DNA from: Izemoplasma sp964435595
Lineage (GTDB): Bacteria; Bacillota_I; Bacilli_A; Izemoplasmatales; Izemoplasmataceae
DNA: 22,132 bases
Direction: 5' to 3'
NCBI GenBank assembly: GCA_964435595.1
Contig: CAYSZV010000028.1
Location: forward strand, 1-22,132
In this document: positions 1 through 8,007 of the stretch, one piece after another
How the letters are laid out: each line of letters starts with the position of its first letter
Numbering within the stretch: position 1 is the first letter of the stretch
Translations under genes and position numbers: made by a program
The notes under the pieces: generated by a model
The model's database searches: none
What the model was told of the DNA's origin: nothing
Seen by the model: the letters and a program-made list of their open reading frames with translations, nothing else

Positions 1-757
1 GAAAATATTATTTTTTGGAGATGTATTTGGTGAAATGGGAATGAAAGCGTTGGAGAATTATTTACCAAAGTTGAAAACAGAATATAAACCAAATATGATA
101 TTCATCAATGGAGAAAATGTCCACAAGGGACATGGAATTTCAAAGAAACTGTATAAAGAATTAATGAGTATGGGAATTAGCGTGATTACGATGGGTAATC
201 ATACTTTTCGTACAAAAGAGTTATTCGAATTTATTGAAGATTCGAATATAATCAGACCAATCAATTTTCCCAAAAGTGTAATCGGAAACGGTGTTATCAC
301 ATTGAATTATAATGATAAAACAATATCCGTTATAAATGTGATGGGGCGTATTTTTATGGGGGATAGTATGAACAATCCATTTGATGCCTTGGATGAAGTT
401 CTAAAACAAATTGAAAGTGATTATATTTTAGTTGATGTTCATGCAGAAGCAACAAGTGAAAAACTAGCAATTGCTCATTATTTAGATGGAAGAGTGACTG
501 CAGTTGTAGGGACACATACACATGTGCCTACTGCGGATAACATTATCTTACCTAAGGGAACAATGTATATTACTGATATTGGTATGACGGGTAGTTTGTA
601 TGGTATATTGGGTGCAGATAGAACACTTATCATGAATAAATTTTTAACAGGATTACCAGGTAGAATAGAGGAACATAAAACGGGACCTTTGCAATTGAAT
701 GCAGTATTGATAGATACAGATTTAAACAAGATAAAAAGGATCAATATTTTTGAGTAG
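1..757 (+). CDS. ymdB: YmdB-family metallophosphoesterase (2',3'-cyclic nucleotide phosphodiesterase), 5' end just cut
   Basis: YmdB is a cytoplasmic dinuclear-metal phosphodiesterase that hydrolyses 2',3'-cyclic nucleotides and, in Bacillus, affects biofilm and motility decisions. The reading frame is open from base 2 (K-I-L-F-F-G-D-V-F-G-E) and base 1 is a G, so the start codon ATG most likely lies across the window edge, giving about 252 aa (Bacillus YmdB is about 264). The family's metal ligands are all visible: the Asp of GDVFG, the Glu-Asn of INGEN, the Asn-His of MGNHT, the His of VDVHAE and the two His of GTHTHVPT. An ATG exists at 35, but starting there would remove the first metal-binding Asp, so it is not the start. 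In Bacilli this gene usually follows rny (RNase Y); that neighbour would be outside the window. A large hairpin straddles the stop codon (740-779). miaB follows after 51 bp without a terminator. Confidence 0.95.
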   Translation, partial: KILFFGDVFGEMGMKALENYLPKLKTEYKPNMIFINGENVHKGHGISKKLYKELMSMGISVITMGNHTFRTKELFEFIEDSNIIRPINFPKSVIGNGVITLNYNDKTISVINVMGRIFMGDSMNNPFDALDEVLKQIESDYILVDVHAEATSEKLAIAHYLDGRVTAVVGTHTHVPTADNIILPKGTMYITDIGMTGSLYGILGADRTLIMNKFLTGLPGRIEEHKTGPLQLNAVLIDTDLNKIKRINIFE

Positions 758-779
758 TTTACTACAAAAAAATATTGAT
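740..779 (+). repeat. Long inverted repeat at the ymdB-miaB junction
   Basis: Bases 740-751 (ATCAATATTTTT) pair perfectly with 768-779 (AAAAATATTGAT). Between them, after a 2-base by 2-base bulge, GTAGT (754-758) pairs with ACTAC (761-765). The hairpin includes the ymdB stop codon (755-757) and ends about 30 bases before the miaB start. There is no run of T directly after the stem on the + strand (TTTCC follows), so it is not a standard intrinsic terminator. It may be an mRNA stability or processing element, or may separate translation of the two genes; the role is inference. Confidence 0.7.
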
Positions 780-808
780 TTCCTATATACTAGAAATGGT
801 GATTACTT

Positions 809-2251
809 ATGGCAAAAGACTACACAAAATATTTTGTAAAACCATCGATTAAAGATGCGAGAAAAAGAAAAAGTATTGAAACACCCGTTATTGATTTTAA
901 CGAGTATTTTAATATTCAAGGATTCGGAAAAGGAAAGAAATACAAGATTGAGACATTTGGTTGTCAAGGTAATGAAGCTGATAGTGAGAAAATCAGTGGA
1001 ATTCTAGAGGCTTTAGATTTTACTAAAAGCGATACCTTAGAAGATAGTGATCTTATTTTACTTAACACATGTGCGATTAGAGAAAACGCTGAGAATAGAG
1101 TGTTTGGTGAATTGGGACGTTTGAAAAAGTATAAAAAGAATAACCCGGATTTGATATTGGGCGTCTGTGGATGTATGCCCCAAGAGGAAAAAGTAGTAGA
1201 TAGAATCTTGAAGAAGTTTCATCAAGTTGATTTGGTTTTTGGAACGCATAACATATATAAGTTACCTGAATACTTAGAAACAGTACTCTTAAGTAAAGAA
1301 AGAGTAATAGAAGTATTTAGTGAAGAAGGAAGTATTGTAGAAAATGTTCCTAAGATTAGGGATAACTCGAAAAAAGCTTGGGTAAATATTATGTATGGTT
1401 GTGATGAATTTTGTACTTATTGTATTGTTCCATATACAAGAGGGAAAGAGCGTTCAAGAAATAAAGATCATATTATTGCTGAAATCAATCAATTGATTAA
1501 AGATGGATATAAAGAAGTGACTCTTTTGGGACAAAATGTAAATTCTTACGGTCGAGATTTCACAGATTATAAATATACTTTTAATAATTTATTAGAAGAT
1601 TTAAATAAACTTCCAATAGAGAGAATTCGTTTCACAACATCTCATCCAAAAGATTTTGATTTAGAAACAGTTAAAGTATTGGCTAAAGGTGGGAATCTTA
1701 TGCCATATATTCATTTACCAGTACAATCGGGTAATAATGATGTCTTAAAGAGAATGAACCGTAAATACACAAAAGAATCATACTTAGAGTTGGTTAATAA
1801 TATATATAAATATATTCCGAATGCATCGTTGACCACTGATATTATTGTTGGCTTTCCTGGCGAGACTGAGGAACAATTTAATGAAACGTTGGAACTAGTG
1901 AAAAAATGTAAATTTGAAGGCGCATATACATTTGTATATTCACCAAGAGAAGGGACCCCGGCTGCAAGTTATCCGGATGAGGTAACTCATGAAGATAAAA
2001 TGCAGAGATTATACAAACTCAATAAAATAGTCAACCAAGGCTACCAAGAAGGTACCAATCGATTCGAAGGAAAACTAGTTAAAGTGTTAGTTGATGGTGT
2101 GAGTAAGAATAATGATGATGTTCTTGCAGGTTATACAGAAAACAATAAATTGGTAAATTTTGTTGGAGATAAAAATTTGATTGGTGAAATTGTTACAGTC
2201 AAAGTGATTGAAGCAAAAACTTGGCATATGATTGGTGAGTATGTTGAGTAA
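809..2251 (+). CDS. miaB: MiaB, tRNA-2-methylthio-N6-dimethylallyladenosine synthase
   Basis: Radical-SAM methylthiotransferase that adds a methylthio group to i6A37 of tRNAs reading codons that start with U, giving ms2i6A37. The protein is 480 aa, close to Bacillus MiaB. The N-terminal UPF0004 domain carries the three cluster cysteines C52 (FGCQ), C88 (NTCAIRENAE) and C122 (CGCMPQEE). The radical-SAM motif C198-x3-C202-x2-C205 sits in YGCDEFCTYC, followed by the typical PYTRGKERSR. A TRAM-like RNA-binding segment occupies about residues 415-478. One small difference is GCQGNEADSE where many homologues have GCQMN. It overlaps ricA at its 3' end. Its substrate is made by MiaA, encoded 7.5 kb downstream. 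Identification is secure. Confidence 0.97.
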   Translation: MAKDYTKYFVKPSIKDARKRKSIETPVIDFNEYFNIQGFGKGKKYKIETFGCQGNEADSEKISGILEALDFTKSDTLEDSDLILLNTCAIRENAENRVFGELGRLKKYKKNNPDLILGVCGCMPQEEKVVDRILKKFHQVDLVFGTHNIYKLPEYLETVLLSKERVIEVFSEEGSIVENVPKIRDNSKKAWVNIMYGCDEFCTYCIVPYTRGKERSRNKDHIIAEINQLIKDGYKEVTLLGQNVNSYGRDFTDYKYTFNNLLEDLNKLPIERIRFTTSHPKDFDLETVKVLAKGGNLMPYIHLPVQSGNNDVLKRMNRKYTKESYLELVNNIYKYIPNASLTTDIIVGFPGETEEQFNETLELVKKCKFEGAYTFVYSPREGTPAASYPDEVTHEDKMQRLYKLNKIVNQGYQEGTNRFEGKLVKVLVDGVSKNNDDVLAGYTENNKLVNFVGDKNLIGEIVTVKVIEAKTWHMIGEYVE

Positions 2252-2570
2252 GTTAAAAGAACTGATTCAAGAAATCGCATCAGATAACACGGTTGCAAGA
2301 TATAAAGAGCTTGAAAAATTAATCGATTCAGACGAAAAATTGATGAATGAATACAAAAAACTATTGGATTTGCAAAAAATTATGGTTCAAGACGAAGCAA
2401 AGAATTCTTCTCGCTTATCGGATTCAAAAACTAACTATGAATTACAGTATAATATGGTTATGGAGCATTACTTAATGGCAGAGTACTTGGATATAGTTGA
2501 AGTGGTCAATAACGATTTACAGCTTATTAAAAATATTATATTACATGAACTAAGTGCAGACTTCGAATAA
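2241..2570 (+). CDS. ricA: RicA/YmcA-like protein (YlbF/YmcA family)
   Basis: Small helical protein of the Com_YlbF family. In Bacillus, RicA (YmcA), RicF (YlbF) and RicT (YaaT) form a complex that works with RNase Y in mRNA maturation and affects competence, biofilm formation and sporulation. About 109 aa; all predicted helix, with the family's charged heptad-like pattern (e.g. SKLKELIQEIASDNTVARYKE at the start). The position directly after miaB matches Bacillus. The start is uncertain: the frame is open from a TTG at 2232, with GTG at 2235, ATG at 2241 and TTG at 2244. ATG 2241 is chosen on codon preference; GGTGAG at 2234-2239 is close to it and would be better spaced for a later start. 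It overlaps miaB by 11 bp, implying translational coupling. The terminator stem begins inside its last codons. Confidence 0.85.
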   Translation: MLSKLKELIQEIASDNTVARYKELEKLIDSDEKLMNEYKKLLDLQKIMVQDEAKNSSRLSDSKTNYELQYNMVMEHYLMAEYLDIVEVVNNDLQLIKNIILHELSADFE

Positions 2571-2593
2571 TTATCGATATTCTGCACTTTTTT
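2552..2593 (+). terminator. Intrinsic terminator after ricA
   Basis: AAGTGCAGA (2552-2560) pairs with TCTGCACTT (2581-2589), followed by a T run to 2593. The left arm lies inside the last codons of ricA. It closes the ymdB-miaB-ricA unit and separates it from the promoter at 2636. Confidence 0.85.
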
Positions 2594-2635
2594 GTGACCA
2601 ATTAATGGGAAACGCCGTTTTTAAGCAATCCCCTA

Positions 2636-2664
2636 TTGATTAAATTAGTATATTATTATATAAT
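2636..2664 (+). promoter_or_regulatory. SigA-type promoter for the 2705 gene and mutS
   Basis: TTGATT (2636-2641), a 17-base spacer, then a perfect TATAAT (2659-2664). It is the best classical promoter in the window. It lies about 40 bases upstream of the start at 2705, whose ribosome site is AAAGGAG. Transcription probably runs on into mutS, because no terminator separates them. Confidence 0.8.
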
Positions 2665-2704
2665 ATAGAAGAGATATTTTTTTTAAATAAAGGAGCGAGT
2701 AAAA

Positions 2705-3712
2705 ATGGCAAAAAATAGACGTCAAAAAGAAGATTTTATCTTTTTATATTCGAAAAAAGTAAAAATTCCTAAACTGGTCGAGACTTTTACTGTAATTCCT
2801 TCTGATGAGATCGTAAAATATTTAAAAAATAAAGAGATCTACTTACCTAGTTATTTACATAAAGCGTTGATCCGTAAAAATATTGCACCTGCAATTGCGA
2901 ACGCTGATAGTTCAAATAAGTTTTCTGATGAAATGAAAATCAGATTAAGACACTTTGATCGCTTTACGATTTTTCAATTAGAACGATTAACATCTGGATA
3001 TCAACTATCTATAGATGTAAATGAATACAAAAAAGATTTTTGGGATATTATCATTAGAAATAGAAACGAATTGGGAATAAACAATTTGGAATTTGTTAAA
3101 TTACAAAACCTTACTCTAAAATATGCGAAATCACCACAAGAAACATATGAAGAAATGATGAAACATTTTAGAGAAGTATATTTTGAACCAGAAGGTTACT
3201 TCGATGGTACTTTAATTGAAGAAGCTAAAGATGTTTTAAATATTGCAACTACTTTAACTGAGATTCGCGATCTTGGAAAATTATTCAATGTTGAAATTCC
3301 AAGAAGAATCAATAAGAAGCAATTAATTGACATCGTTGCTTTGAAATTAGATTTAAACGATGAAAAGCGTGCTGAAATTTCTATGAAATCAATTTTAGAA
3401 ATTGAACGTTATGCGAAACGTAGAAAAGTGAACGTATCAATTGAACTTAAGAAATCAGACATGGTTGAGTATATCTTAATAAAAATGCCGAAAAAAGAAG
3501 AACCAATGTATACAAATAGCTTAAAAGTATTTGCTGGAATGAATATTGAAGAATATTTATATAATTTAAAATTCGAAGAAATATCTTCTAAAATTGCAGC
3601 GTCAAAAAGACAAAAAAATAAGAAAGTATTTATCTATGGTGGTGCACTGCTTGTTGTTGCAGTTGCGATTGCCGCGTTATACTTATCAGGAATGCTAGAA
3701 TTTTCAATTTAA
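2705..3712 (+). CDS. Unrecognised tail-anchored protein with SAP/Rho-N-like helical repeats
   Basis: 335 aa, not recognised as a named family. It ends in one hydrophobic segment (about 308-330: a VFIYGGALLVVAVAIAAL-type helix) preceded by KRQKNKK and followed by only four polar residues. This predicts a tail anchor with the bulk of the protein in the cytoplasm. Two stretches, about 182-215 and 228-261, share a pattern of a leading helix with L-x2-I, a basic patch, then a short V-x-[IV] turn and a second helix with K-x2-[LM]-[IV]-x2-[IV]. This resembles the SAP/HeH/Rho-N fold that often binds nucleic acid. A weaker third copy may lie at 84-119. The N-terminus is very basic. It is co-transcribed with mutS, starting 12 bases after this stop, in the slot where Bacillus has cotE. 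The nucleic-acid role is inference; real gene status is certain from length, ribosome site and promoter. Confidence 0.9.
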   Translation: MAKNRRQKEDFIFLYSKKVKIPKLVETFTVIPSDEIVKYLKNKEIYLPSYLHKALIRKNIAPAIANADSSNKFSDEMKIRLRHFDRFTIFQLERLTSGYQLSIDVNEYKKDFWDIIIRNRNELGINNLEFVKLQNLTLKYAKSPQETYEEMMKHFREVYFEPEGYFDGTLIEEAKDVLNIATTLTEIRDLGKLFNVEIPRRINKKQLIDIVALKLDLNDEKRAEISMKSILEIERYAKRRKVNVSIELKKSDMVEYILIKMPKKEEPMYTNSLKVFAGMNIEEYLYNLKFEEISSKIAASKRQKNKKVFIYGGALLVVAVAIAALYLSGMLEFSI

Positions 3713-3724
3713 TAGGTGATACGG

Positions 3725-6283
3725 ATGGAACATATTGATAAATCACAATATACTCCAATGATGAGACAATATTTAACGATAAAAGAAGACTATAACGATG
3801 CTATAGTCTTTTTTCGACTTGGAGACTTCTATGAAATGTTCTTCAGTGATGCATATTTAGCTTCTCGTGAATTAGAAATACAACTAACAGCGAGAGATGC
3901 TGGCGCAAAAGAACGAGTACCTATGTGTGGAGTTCCTCATCACAGTGCAGAAGGATATATTGAACGACTAATCAACAAAGGGTATAAAGTTGCGATATGT
4001 GAACAAGTTGAAGATGTTTCACAAGCTAAAGGAATTGTAAAAAGAGATGTTGTACGTCTGATTACACCTGGTACATATATTGAATCAAAGAGTGAAGATG
4101 TAAACTATTTAGCTAGTATTGGAATCAACATTCAAAATTATACGATTAGTTACCTTGATCTATCTACTGGAGAAAGTTATTCAATGGTACTACCTAAAGA
4201 CATGAATATATTAATCAATGAATTATTGCAAATTTCTCCAAAAGAAATTGTGATTGGTGATTTTTTTGATCAAACTCATTTAGAAAAATATATAAAAAGT
4301 GAAGGTGTGCTAGTTTCTTTAAATAACGATACTGAAGTGCCACCTGTCTTTGAACATTTATATGAAGAACTACCATCTAAAGAAGAAAAAAAGACTTATC
4401 GAAGACTTTTAAATTATATTATTAAAACACAAAAAAGAGAATTGATGCATCTTAAAAAAGCTATCTTATTAGAAGCAAGTAGTTTCCTTAAAATGGATTC
4501 AAATACCGTTAGAAATCTTGAGTTGATTGAAACACTACGAAATGGAAATAGGATTGGTAGTTTGTTTTGGCTGATTGATCGTTGCGAAACAGCAATGGGT
4601 AGCAGATACTTAAAAAAACAAATCCTTAGACCATTGGTGAACAAAGAAACAATTGAGAAAAGGTATCAAACAATTGATGTATTAAATAAAGAGTTTATCA
4701 TCAAAGAGGAAATAAGAGATCTCCTTAAGAACGTCTATGATTTGGAACGAATAGTAGGTAGAATTAGCTATGGTAATACAAATGCAAAAGATTTGATTCA
4801 ATTACGTAGGAGTTTAGGTGTTTTACCACAAGTGAAATCTAAATTATTGGAATTAAAAAATCCTCATACTAAATTCTTAAGTAATGAAATCGATATATTA
4901 GATGAATTTTATGAATTGTTGGAGCAATCAATTGAGACAGATCCTCCTCTAACCATTAAAGAAGGTAATATCATAAAATTCGGCTATAATGCTGAATTAG
5001 ATGAAATAAAAAGCGCAGCGTTAGATACCAAAAATTGGCTAGATCGTTTGGTTGAACAAGAACGAGAACGTACAGGGATTAAAAAATTAAAAATCGGATA
5101 CAACCGAGTATTTGGGTATTATATAGAAGTACCTAAGGGACAAATCCAAAATATTAAAGATGAGTTTGGCTATAATCGCAAACAAACTTTATCGAATAGT
5201 GAACGATATATCACGGAGGAACTAAAGAAAAAGGAAACAATTATATTATCAAGTGAAGATAAATCTGTGAAACTTGAATATGAGTTATTTTTAGAAATTC
5301 GTGATATCGCAAGAACGAAAATTAGTATCATTCAAAAAAATGCGAATATACTTTCTGAAGTTGATATGATGATCAGTTTAAGTATCATTAGTGAAGACTT
5401 AAATCTTGTAAAGCCAAAATTGGTTTCAAATGGTACAATTGATATTATAGAATCGAGACATCCAGTTGTTGAAAAAGTCTTAACAGACGAACTTTTTGTT
5501 CCAAATGATATATCATTGGATAAAAATACTGATATCCTATTAATTACTGGACCAAATATGAGTGGTAAATCTACCTATATGAGACAAATGGCTTTGACTG
5601 CAATCCTTGCTCAAATTGGATCGTTTGTACCGGCAAAAAGTGCAAAGATTCCAGTGTTTGATGCGATATTTACTAGAATTGGTGCTGCGGATGATTTGGT
5701 AAGTGGCAAATCTACATTTATGGTTGAAATGCTTGATGCCAATAATGCAATTAAGAATGCAACAGAACATTCCTTGATATTGTTCGATGAGATTGGTAGA
5801 GGAACTGCAACATACGATGGAATGGCACTTGCTCAAGCAATTATTGAATACATTCATGAAAAAATTAAATGTAAAACATTTTTTAGCACACATTATCACG
5901 AATTAACTGATCTTGATAAATCTTTATCAAAACTAAAAAATGTTCATGTTAGTGCAAAAGATGAACAAGGAAAAATTATATTCTTGCATAGAATCAAAGA
6001 AGGACCAACAGATAAGTCCTATGGTATCAATGTTGCATCATTGGCAGAATTACCGGCAGGCTTAATTATTCGTGCTAAGAAGATATTGAATGATTTAGAG
6101 TTTAATCATCAAAAATTAAGTGATGATACATCAATAACATTATTCAATTTCGATGAACATGAGGAGTTGCCTGAGAACAAAGATGAAAATGAAATTGTTC
6201 AAGTATTGAAGGATGTTAGCATAGATGAAATTACACCGATTGAGGCTTTAAATCTGCTACATAGAATTATTAATAAACTATAG
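3725..6283 (+). CDS. mutS: MutS, DNA mismatch recognition ATPase
   Basis: Recognises mispaired and looped bases and recruits MutL. At 852 aa it is full length. The mismatch-reading motif GDFYEMF lies at about 33-39, the Walker A GPNMSGKST at about 609-617, the Walker B LILFDEIGRGT near 684, and the ABC signature-type segment just before it. The tail after about residue 795 holds SITLFNF, which resembles a sliding-clamp-binding QxxLF-type motif, and a final helix pair (EITPIEALNLLHRIIN) typical of the MutS dimerisation/tetramerisation tail. The start is taken as ATG 3725 because AGGTG (3714-3718) is well spaced before it; a GTG at 3716 in the same frame overlaps that ribosome site. MutL lies 1.8 kb downstream but with terminators and its own promoter between. 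Confidence 0.98.
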   Translation: MEHIDKSQYTPMMRQYLTIKEDYNDAIVFFRLGDFYEMFFSDAYLASRELEIQLTARDAGAKERVPMCGVPHHSAEGYIERLINKGYKVAICEQVEDVSQAKGIVKRDVVRLITPGTYIESKSEDVNYLASIGINIQNYTISYLDLSTGESYSMVLPKDMNILINELLQISPKEIVIGDFFDQTHLEKYIKSEGVLVSLNNDTEVPPVFEHLYEELPSKEEKKTYRRLLNYIIKTQKRELMHLKKAILLEASSFLKMDSNTVRNLELIETLRNGNRIGSLFWLIDRCETAMGSRYLKKQILRPLVNKETIEKRYQTIDVLNKEFIIKEEIRDLLKNVYDLERIVGRISYGNTNAKDLIQLRRSLGVLPQVKSKLLELKNPHTKFLSNEIDILDEFYELLEQSIETDPPLTIKEGNIIKFGYNAELDEIKSAALDTKNWLDRLVEQERERTGIKKLKIGYNRVFGYYIEVPKGQIQNIKDEFGYNRKQTLSNSERYITEELKKKETIILSSEDKSVKLEYELFLEIRDIARTKISIIQKNANILSEVDMMISLSIISEDLNLVKPKLVSNGTIDIIESRHPVVEKVLTDELFVPNDISLDKNTDILLITGPNMSGKSTYMRQMALTAILAQIGSFVPAKSAKIPVFDAIFTRIGAADDLVSGKSTFMVEMLDANNAIKNATEHSLILFDEIGRGTATYDGMALAQAIIEYIHEKIKCKTFFSTHYHELTDLDKSLSKLKNVHVSAKDEQGKIIFLHRIKEGPTDKSYGINVASLAELPAGLIIRAKKILNDLEFNHQKLSDDTSITLFNFDEHEELPENKDENEIVQVLKDVSIDEITPIEALNLLHRIINKL

Positions 6284-6306
6284 GCAACTTTTGTTGCCTT
6301 TTGTTT
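6282..6306 (+). terminator. Intrinsic terminator after mutS
   Basis: AGGCAAC (6282-6288), loop TTTT, GTTGCCT (6293-6299), then TTTTGTTTT. The stem starts within the mutS stop codon. Confidence 0.85.
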
Positions 6307-6350
6307 TGGTGTAAATGATGAATGAGATATACTATAAATGAGGTGATTAA

Positions 6351-6788
6351 ATGAAAAAATATCAAGATAAAATCGACAAATTGTCTACAATACAATATAA
6401 AGTAACCCAAAAAAACGGAACAGAAAGACCGTTTGAAAACGAATATAATGATGAATTTAGAGATGGTATTTATGTAGATATTGTTTCTGGTAAAGTACTA
6501 TTTTCTTCAATTGACAAGTTTGATGGACACTGCGGATGGCCGAGTTTTACCAAACCTTTAGTTGATGCAGAAGTGAAACAAAAAACAGATTATTCACATG
6601 GAATGATTCGTACAGAAGTACGAAGTATAGATGCTGATTCGCATTTGGGTCATGTATTTGATGATGGACCGAATGGACAACTAAGATATTGTATTAACAG
6701 CGCATCCTTACGATTTATACCAAAAGAGGAAATGAAATCAAGTGGGTATGGAGAATACTTAAAGTATTTTGAAAAAAAGCAGAATTAA
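6351..6788 (+). CDS. msrB: MsrB, peptide methionine-(R)-S-oxide reductase
   Basis: Reduces the R form of oxidised methionine in proteins, a repair of oxidative damage that depends on thioredoxin. 145 aa, a stand-alone MsrB domain. The catalytic cysteine is C114 in RYCINSASLRF; the active-site framework GHCGWPSF (C61), SHLGHVFDDGP and the C-terminal FIPKEEM are all present. The two CxxC zinc pairs seen in some MsrB proteins are absent (SGKVLFSSIDKF stands where the first pair would be), so this is a metal-free form. The ribosome site is GAGGTGA, 6 bases before the ATG, with a possible -10 TATACT at 6328-6333. It is monocistronic, bounded by terminators, and no msrA is visible. Confidence 0.96.
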   Translation: MKKYQDKIDKLSTIQYKVTQKNGTERPFENEYNDEFRDGIYVDIVSGKVLFSSIDKFDGHCGWPSFTKPLVDAEVKQKTDYSHGMIRTEVRSIDADSHLGHVFDDGPNGQLRYCINSASLRFIPKEEMKSSGYGEYLKYFEKKQN

Positions 6789-6801
6789 TTCTGTTTTTTT
6801 T
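6772..6801 (+). terminator. Palindromic terminator after msrB
   Basis: A perfect palindrome CAGAATTAATTCTG (6780-6793) is flanked by a run of A on the left and TTTTTTTT (6794-6801) on the right, so the stem can extend through A-T pairs. It overlaps the msrB stop codon and could work on both strands. Confidence 0.75.
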
Positions 6802-6822
6802 ATATGATATCTTGTTTGGAAA

Positions 6823-6867
6823 TGTCATATGACAGATTGAAATGGATTGCATATTGTATGTCATATA
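6823..6867. promoter_or_regulatory. Possible operator: repeated TGTCATAT dyad
   Basis: A perfect 12-base palindrome TGTCATATGACA lies at about 6823-6834. The half-site recurs as ATGTCATAT at about 6858-6866. Both lie upstream of the methyltransferase start at 6905, within the likely promoter region. A palindrome plus a second half-site at roughly 35 bases suggests a repressor site, but no regulator is identified and no convincing -35/-10 pair could be fixed here. Confidence 0.35.
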
Positions 6868-6904
6868 GAAATAGTAATACAATAATATTATAAAGGAGGT
6901 AATT

Positions 6905-7615
6905 ATGGAGAAGTTGAAACAGTATTTGATAGAGCAAAACAAGAAATCATTTTTAGATATAGGCACTGGAAATGGAGGATTTATTTCTTTTATAAAAAGT
7001 ATCTATGATGGGTTTGAAACGTTTGAAGGTATTGATGTAGTGAAGCAAGCAATTGAATTTGCAAACAAAAATAATGATGATGAAAGAATTCAATTCAAAG
7101 TAATGGATGGATATGAGATGGAATACCCAGATAACTCATTTGATGTTATTTGTCTTTCAAACAGCTTGCATCATCTTAAAGATATTACGAAAATGCTTAT
7201 TGAGATGAGACGTGTGATGAAAGATGATGGATTTATTTTGATTAATGAAATGATTTCAAATGATTTGGATGAAATGCAAATCAGTCATTTGAAGTTACAC
7301 CACTTTAGTGCAAAAATAGATCGTTATTTAGGTGATACTCATTATGACACTTTTACAAGCCAAGAAATTATTGAGAAATTGACAAATGAAACAAGATTAA
7401 GAGTAGAATTTTCAAGATTTCTTGAAGTACCAAGAAGAAGTGAAAATACAAATGAGGAAAGAGAATATATTGCGAACATTATGGAACGTGTTTTTGCCAG
7501 AACCCCAAAAGAATATATTGATGAATTAATATCTGAAAAAGATGAAATCTTGGAATATATATCAAAAAATGGGTATGACGGAGCAACTTCATTGGTTGTA
7601 GTATTGAGAAAATAA
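6905..7615 (+). CDS. Class I SAM-dependent methyltransferase
   Basis: 236 aa with a Methyltransf_11-type fold. Motif I is LDIGTGNGG (about 18-26), the acidic residue binding the ribose is in GIDVVKQAI, motif II/III is MDGYEMEYPDNSFDVICLSNSLHHL and is followed by the MRRVMKDDGFILINE motif. These features bind S-adenosylmethionine; the methyl acceptor cannot be told from the sequence. The closest functional groups are the UbiE/BioC-like small-molecule methyltransferases. The ribosome site is an excellent AAAGGAGG, 5 bases before ATG. It is alone in its unit, behind the TGTCATAT dyad. A small hairpin (AGCAT 7616-7620, ATGCT 7624-7628) follows the stop but lacks a T run. Confidence 0.9.
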   Translation: MEKLKQYLIEQNKKSFLDIGTGNGGFISFIKSIYDGFETFEGIDVVKQAIEFANKNNDDERIQFKVMDGYEMEYPDNSFDVICLSNSLHHLKDITKMLIEMRRVMKDDGFILINEMISNDLDEMQISHLKLHHFSAKIDRYLGDTHYDTFTSQEIIEKLTNETRLRVEFSRFLEVPRRSENTNEEREYIANIMERVFARTPKEYIDELISEKDEILEYISKNGYDGATSLVVVLRK

Positions 7616-7648
7616 AGCATTCAATGCTGTAAATTATAATTACTTATA

Positions 7649-7654
7649 TATAAT
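7649..7654 (+). promoter_or_regulatory. -10 box for the 7677 gene
   Basis: Perfect TATAAT 23 bases before the start codon; a second TATAAT lies at 7635-7640. No good -35 box is seen for either. Confidence 0.4.
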
Positions 7655-7676
7655 AGATGTATAAGGAGATGATTAT

Positions 7677-7985
7677 ATGAAAAATCCAAAAGCAATTTAT
7701 AAGTACACTCATACTGGTGAAGTGGGATATATGCATTATGTTGTATTCGAAGGTAAAGTAGTTGTACTTAGTAAATTAGATTCGTTAAAAATTAAATTTA
7801 TAGAAGAAAACGGAAAATTAGAAGTAACTGCAAATATTAAAGACAATAATTATAGTGAGGTTAAATGCAAAGTCGAAAGAGATTTAAATTATGTTCAAAA
7901 AGTCTATGATTATATGCAAGAAACAAACAATTCTTACTTTAATGATGGTATTGAGGGACTTTGCGCTATTATATTTGAAAAATAA
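7677..7985 (+). CDS. Small protein, possibly a split-barrel (pyridoxamine-phosphate-oxidase-like) flavin-binding protein
   Basis: 102 aa, no signal peptide or membrane segment. The N-terminal half reads as a series of short beta strands (YMHYVVFEGKVVVLSKL, then LKIKFIEENGKLEVTANI), followed by strand VKCKVERDL and a helix VQKVYDYMQE. This layout resembles the small FMN-binding split-barrel proteins related to PNPOx, but no diagnostic motif is clear and the assignment is tentative. The ribosome site is AAGGAGAT, with its own -10 box and a strong terminator, so it is a single-gene unit between the methyltransferase and mutL. Confidence 0.8.
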   Translation: MKNPKAIYKYTHTGEVGYMHYVVFEGKVVVLSKLDSLKIKFIEENGKLEVTANIKDNNYSEVKCKVERDLNYVQKVYDYMQETNNSYFNDGIEGLCAIIFEK

Positions 7986-7986
7986 G

Positions 7987-8007
7987 AGACAACATTGTTG
8001 TCTTTTT
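7987..8007 (+). terminator. Intrinsic terminator after the 7677 gene
   Basis: AGACAAC (7987-7993), loop ATT, GTTGTCT (7997-8003), then TTTTT to 8007. The stem's right arm also contains the likely -35 box of mutL. Confidence 0.85.

Noticed and set aside
2594..2635. Small inverted elements (GGGA/TCCC around AAAC/GTTT) before the 2705 promoter
   Set aside because: The stems are only four bases and match no riboswitch that I recognise; likely chance.
5540..5899. 119-codon open frame on the - strand inside mutS
   Set aside because: It is opposite the conserved MutS ATPase domain and has no ribosome site or recognisable domain.
6351..6788. Loss of the zinc cysteines in MsrB as a sign of inactivity
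   Set aside because: Metal-free MsrB forms are well known, and the catalytic cysteine and framework are intact.
7616..7628. Hairpin AGCAT/ATGCT after the methyltransferase gene as a terminator
   Set aside because: Five-bp stem without a T run; not convincing as a terminator.
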